Shown here: one piece after another, positions 36,212 to 36,763 of the stretch | Layout: each line of letters begins with the position of its first letter | Position numbering within the stretch: position 1 is the first letter of the stretch | Assembly: GCA_007117665.1 (NCBI GenBank) | Contig: SKGD01000042.1 | Span: forward strand, 1 to 36,763 | Source of the DNA: Alphaproteobacteria bacterium | Lineage (GTDB): Bacteria > Pseudomonadota > Alphaproteobacteria > Micavibrionales > Micavibrionaceae | DNA length: 36,763 nucleotides | Reading direction: 5' to 3' | The notes under the pieces: model-generated | The model's database searches: none | The model's input: the letters and a program-made list of their open reading frames with translations, nothing else | What the model was told of the DNA's origin: nothing | Position numbers and translations under genes: made by a program

Positions 36212-36288
36212 GCGCCCTTAGCTCAACCGGATAGAGCAACTGCCTTCTAAGCAGTAGGTTGGAGGTTCGAGTCCTCCAGGGCGCGCCA
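36212..36288 (+). tRNA. tRNA-Arg (anticodon UCU)
   Basis: A complete 77-nt cloverleaf: acceptor GCGCCCT with AGGGCGC, D arm TAGCTCAACCGGATAGAGCA, anticodon stem ACTGC/GCAGT around loop CTTCTAA (anticodon TCT), T arm GGTTCGAGTCC, discriminator G and encoded CCA. It reads AGA/AGG arginine codons. Its 3' end borders a recombinase remnant, so it has probably served as an integration target. Confidence 0.97.
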
Positions 36289-36645
36289 TCTCACTTTTGG
36301 GGGTTGATAAACCTGCTAAAGCCTTGAATGGGAAGGCTAAATCGGGTGTTCGAAGTCCCTTTTTGCGGCAGTAGGGCAGAGGCTGCGAAAAAGCGAGTCT
36401 CAGCACGGTCTTTCGGCCCAGTAAGCCTGCCTTTTTCCATATTTTACAAGGGCTTGCCAAAAAATTGAGGGCGTGTTCGAACGACTCCTCAAAGGTGTGC
36501 CTCGGCTTGCCGGTTTCCGCTAGTTTTTCTTGCGCCAACGCCTTTTCGCGCTCCAGCTTCGCAACTTTCTTCTCATACGCCCTGACCACACTCGTATTGC
36601 CTGTCTCGACGATGCGGTCGAGAAGCTGATCAATTTGCTTATCTA
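36218..36645 (-). pseudogene. Serine recombinase, C-terminal remnant cut by an IS
   Basis: On the minus strand an open frame from the IS boundary reads LDKQIDQLLDRIVETGNTSVVRAYEKKVAKLEREKALAQ, then RHTFEESFEHALNFLASPCKIW and a final VLRLAFSQPLPYCRKKGLRTPDLAFPFKAL. This coiled-coil and tail pattern is typical of the C-terminal end of large serine recombinases found in alphaproteobacterial integrated elements. The catalytic resolvase domain is not in the window; it would lie beyond the IS if it survives. The last 24 codons run antisense through tRNA-Arg (ARPGGLEPPTYCLEG), a well-known tRNA-antisense artefact, so the real protein end is a product of the integration junction. Confidence 0.8.
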
Positions 36646-36657
36646 GGCTCAGGACTC
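36646..36657. repeat. Terminal inverted-repeat end of the right IS
   Basis: GGCTCAGGACTC begins right after CTA(G) where the recombinase frame is broken, and the transposase stop codon lies one base inside it. The flanking CTAG fits the YTAR-type target preference known for IS5. The partner repeat is outside the window. Confidence 0.6.
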
Positions 36658-36658
36658 A

Positions 36659-36763
36659 TTAATTGAGATAAAATATGCAGACGGCAGCGATGCAGATGGC
36701 TGAGAAGAAAGTGTGGGCGCAGCGATCATAGCGCATAGCAATGCGCCTCCAATCCTTGATCCG
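36659..36763 (-). CDS. IS5-type transposase, C-terminal fragment (runs off window)
   Basis: The minus-strand frame entering from the right edge reads RIKDWRRIAMRYDRCAHTFFSAICIAAVCIFYLN and stops at TAA. The RRIAxRYDRxAxxFxSAI pattern is the characteristic C-terminal motif of IS5-family DDE transposases, containing the catalytic-site Arg/Lys-rich helix after the DDE glutamate. Only the last 34 codons are present. Orientation matches the N-terminal fragment at the left edge of the window, which is consistent with two copies of one element in the same direction. Confidence 0.85.
   Translation of the reverse strand, partial: RIKDWRRIAMRYDRCAHTFFSAICIAAVCIFYLN

Overview
The window is a stretch of alphaproteobacterial chromosome of moderate GC. 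Evidence for this is the gene order miaB-phoH-ybeY-corC-lnt-xre-metK-trmB-rimP-nusA-infB-rbfA-truB-rpsO-pnp, a TIGR01459-type HAD protein, a complex I NDUFS4-like subunit, and the IS5-type transposase and serine-recombinase tails common in this class. A Rhodospirillales or Micavibrio-like lineage is my best guess, but the genus cannot be fixed from the sequence alone.

Both ends of the window lie in IS5-type transposase genes on the minus strand. Only the first 18 codons are present at the left edge, and only the last 34 codons plus stop at the right edge. This suggests the contig was cut at two copies of a repeated element. At the right edge the element interrupts a serine recombinase whose C-terminal tail lies against a tRNA-Arg gene, a typical remnant of an integrated element.

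Left half (about 0.1-20.5 kb, almost all minus strand): a glycerophosphodiester phosphodiesterase, then a long housekeeping block read right to left. It covers tRNA modification (MiaB), two PhoH-type ATPases in tandem, rRNA maturation (YbeY), envelope functions (CorC, Lnt), an XRE regulator, SAM synthesis (MetK), tRNA m7G methylation (TrmB), and the rimP-nusA-infB-rbfA-truB-rpsO translation/transcription operon, ending with pnp. Two plus-strand genes break the run: gpmA between rpsO and pnp, and an unrecognised 204-codon ORF between trmB and rimP. The usual ylxR gene between nusA and infB is absent.

Right half (about 20.5-36.2 kb, mostly plus strand): a 2-hydroxyacid dehydrogenase overlapping a small secreted protein, an AGCS amino-acid/sodium symporter, a giant (about 1,290 aa) membrane-anchored coiled-coil protein, a HAD hydrolase, a decayed ftsH fragment, a patatin phospholipase (minus strand), an MsbA-like ABC transporter overlapping an alpha/beta hydrolase, a CBS-domain protein, an ArsB/NhaD-type transporter overlapping a DUF192 lipoprotein, tRNA-Pro(UGG), the NDUFS4-like subunit, and tRNA-Arg(UCU).

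The points most worth a second look are the giant coiled-coil protein with its distinct C-terminal domain, the tandem PhoH pair with an apparent frame break at the 5' end of phoH, a terminator-like hairpin in the rimP leader, a perfect 12-bp dyad before the XRE gene, and the layered mobile-element remnants at tRNA-Arg. I found no CRISPR array, rRNA or convincing riboswitch.
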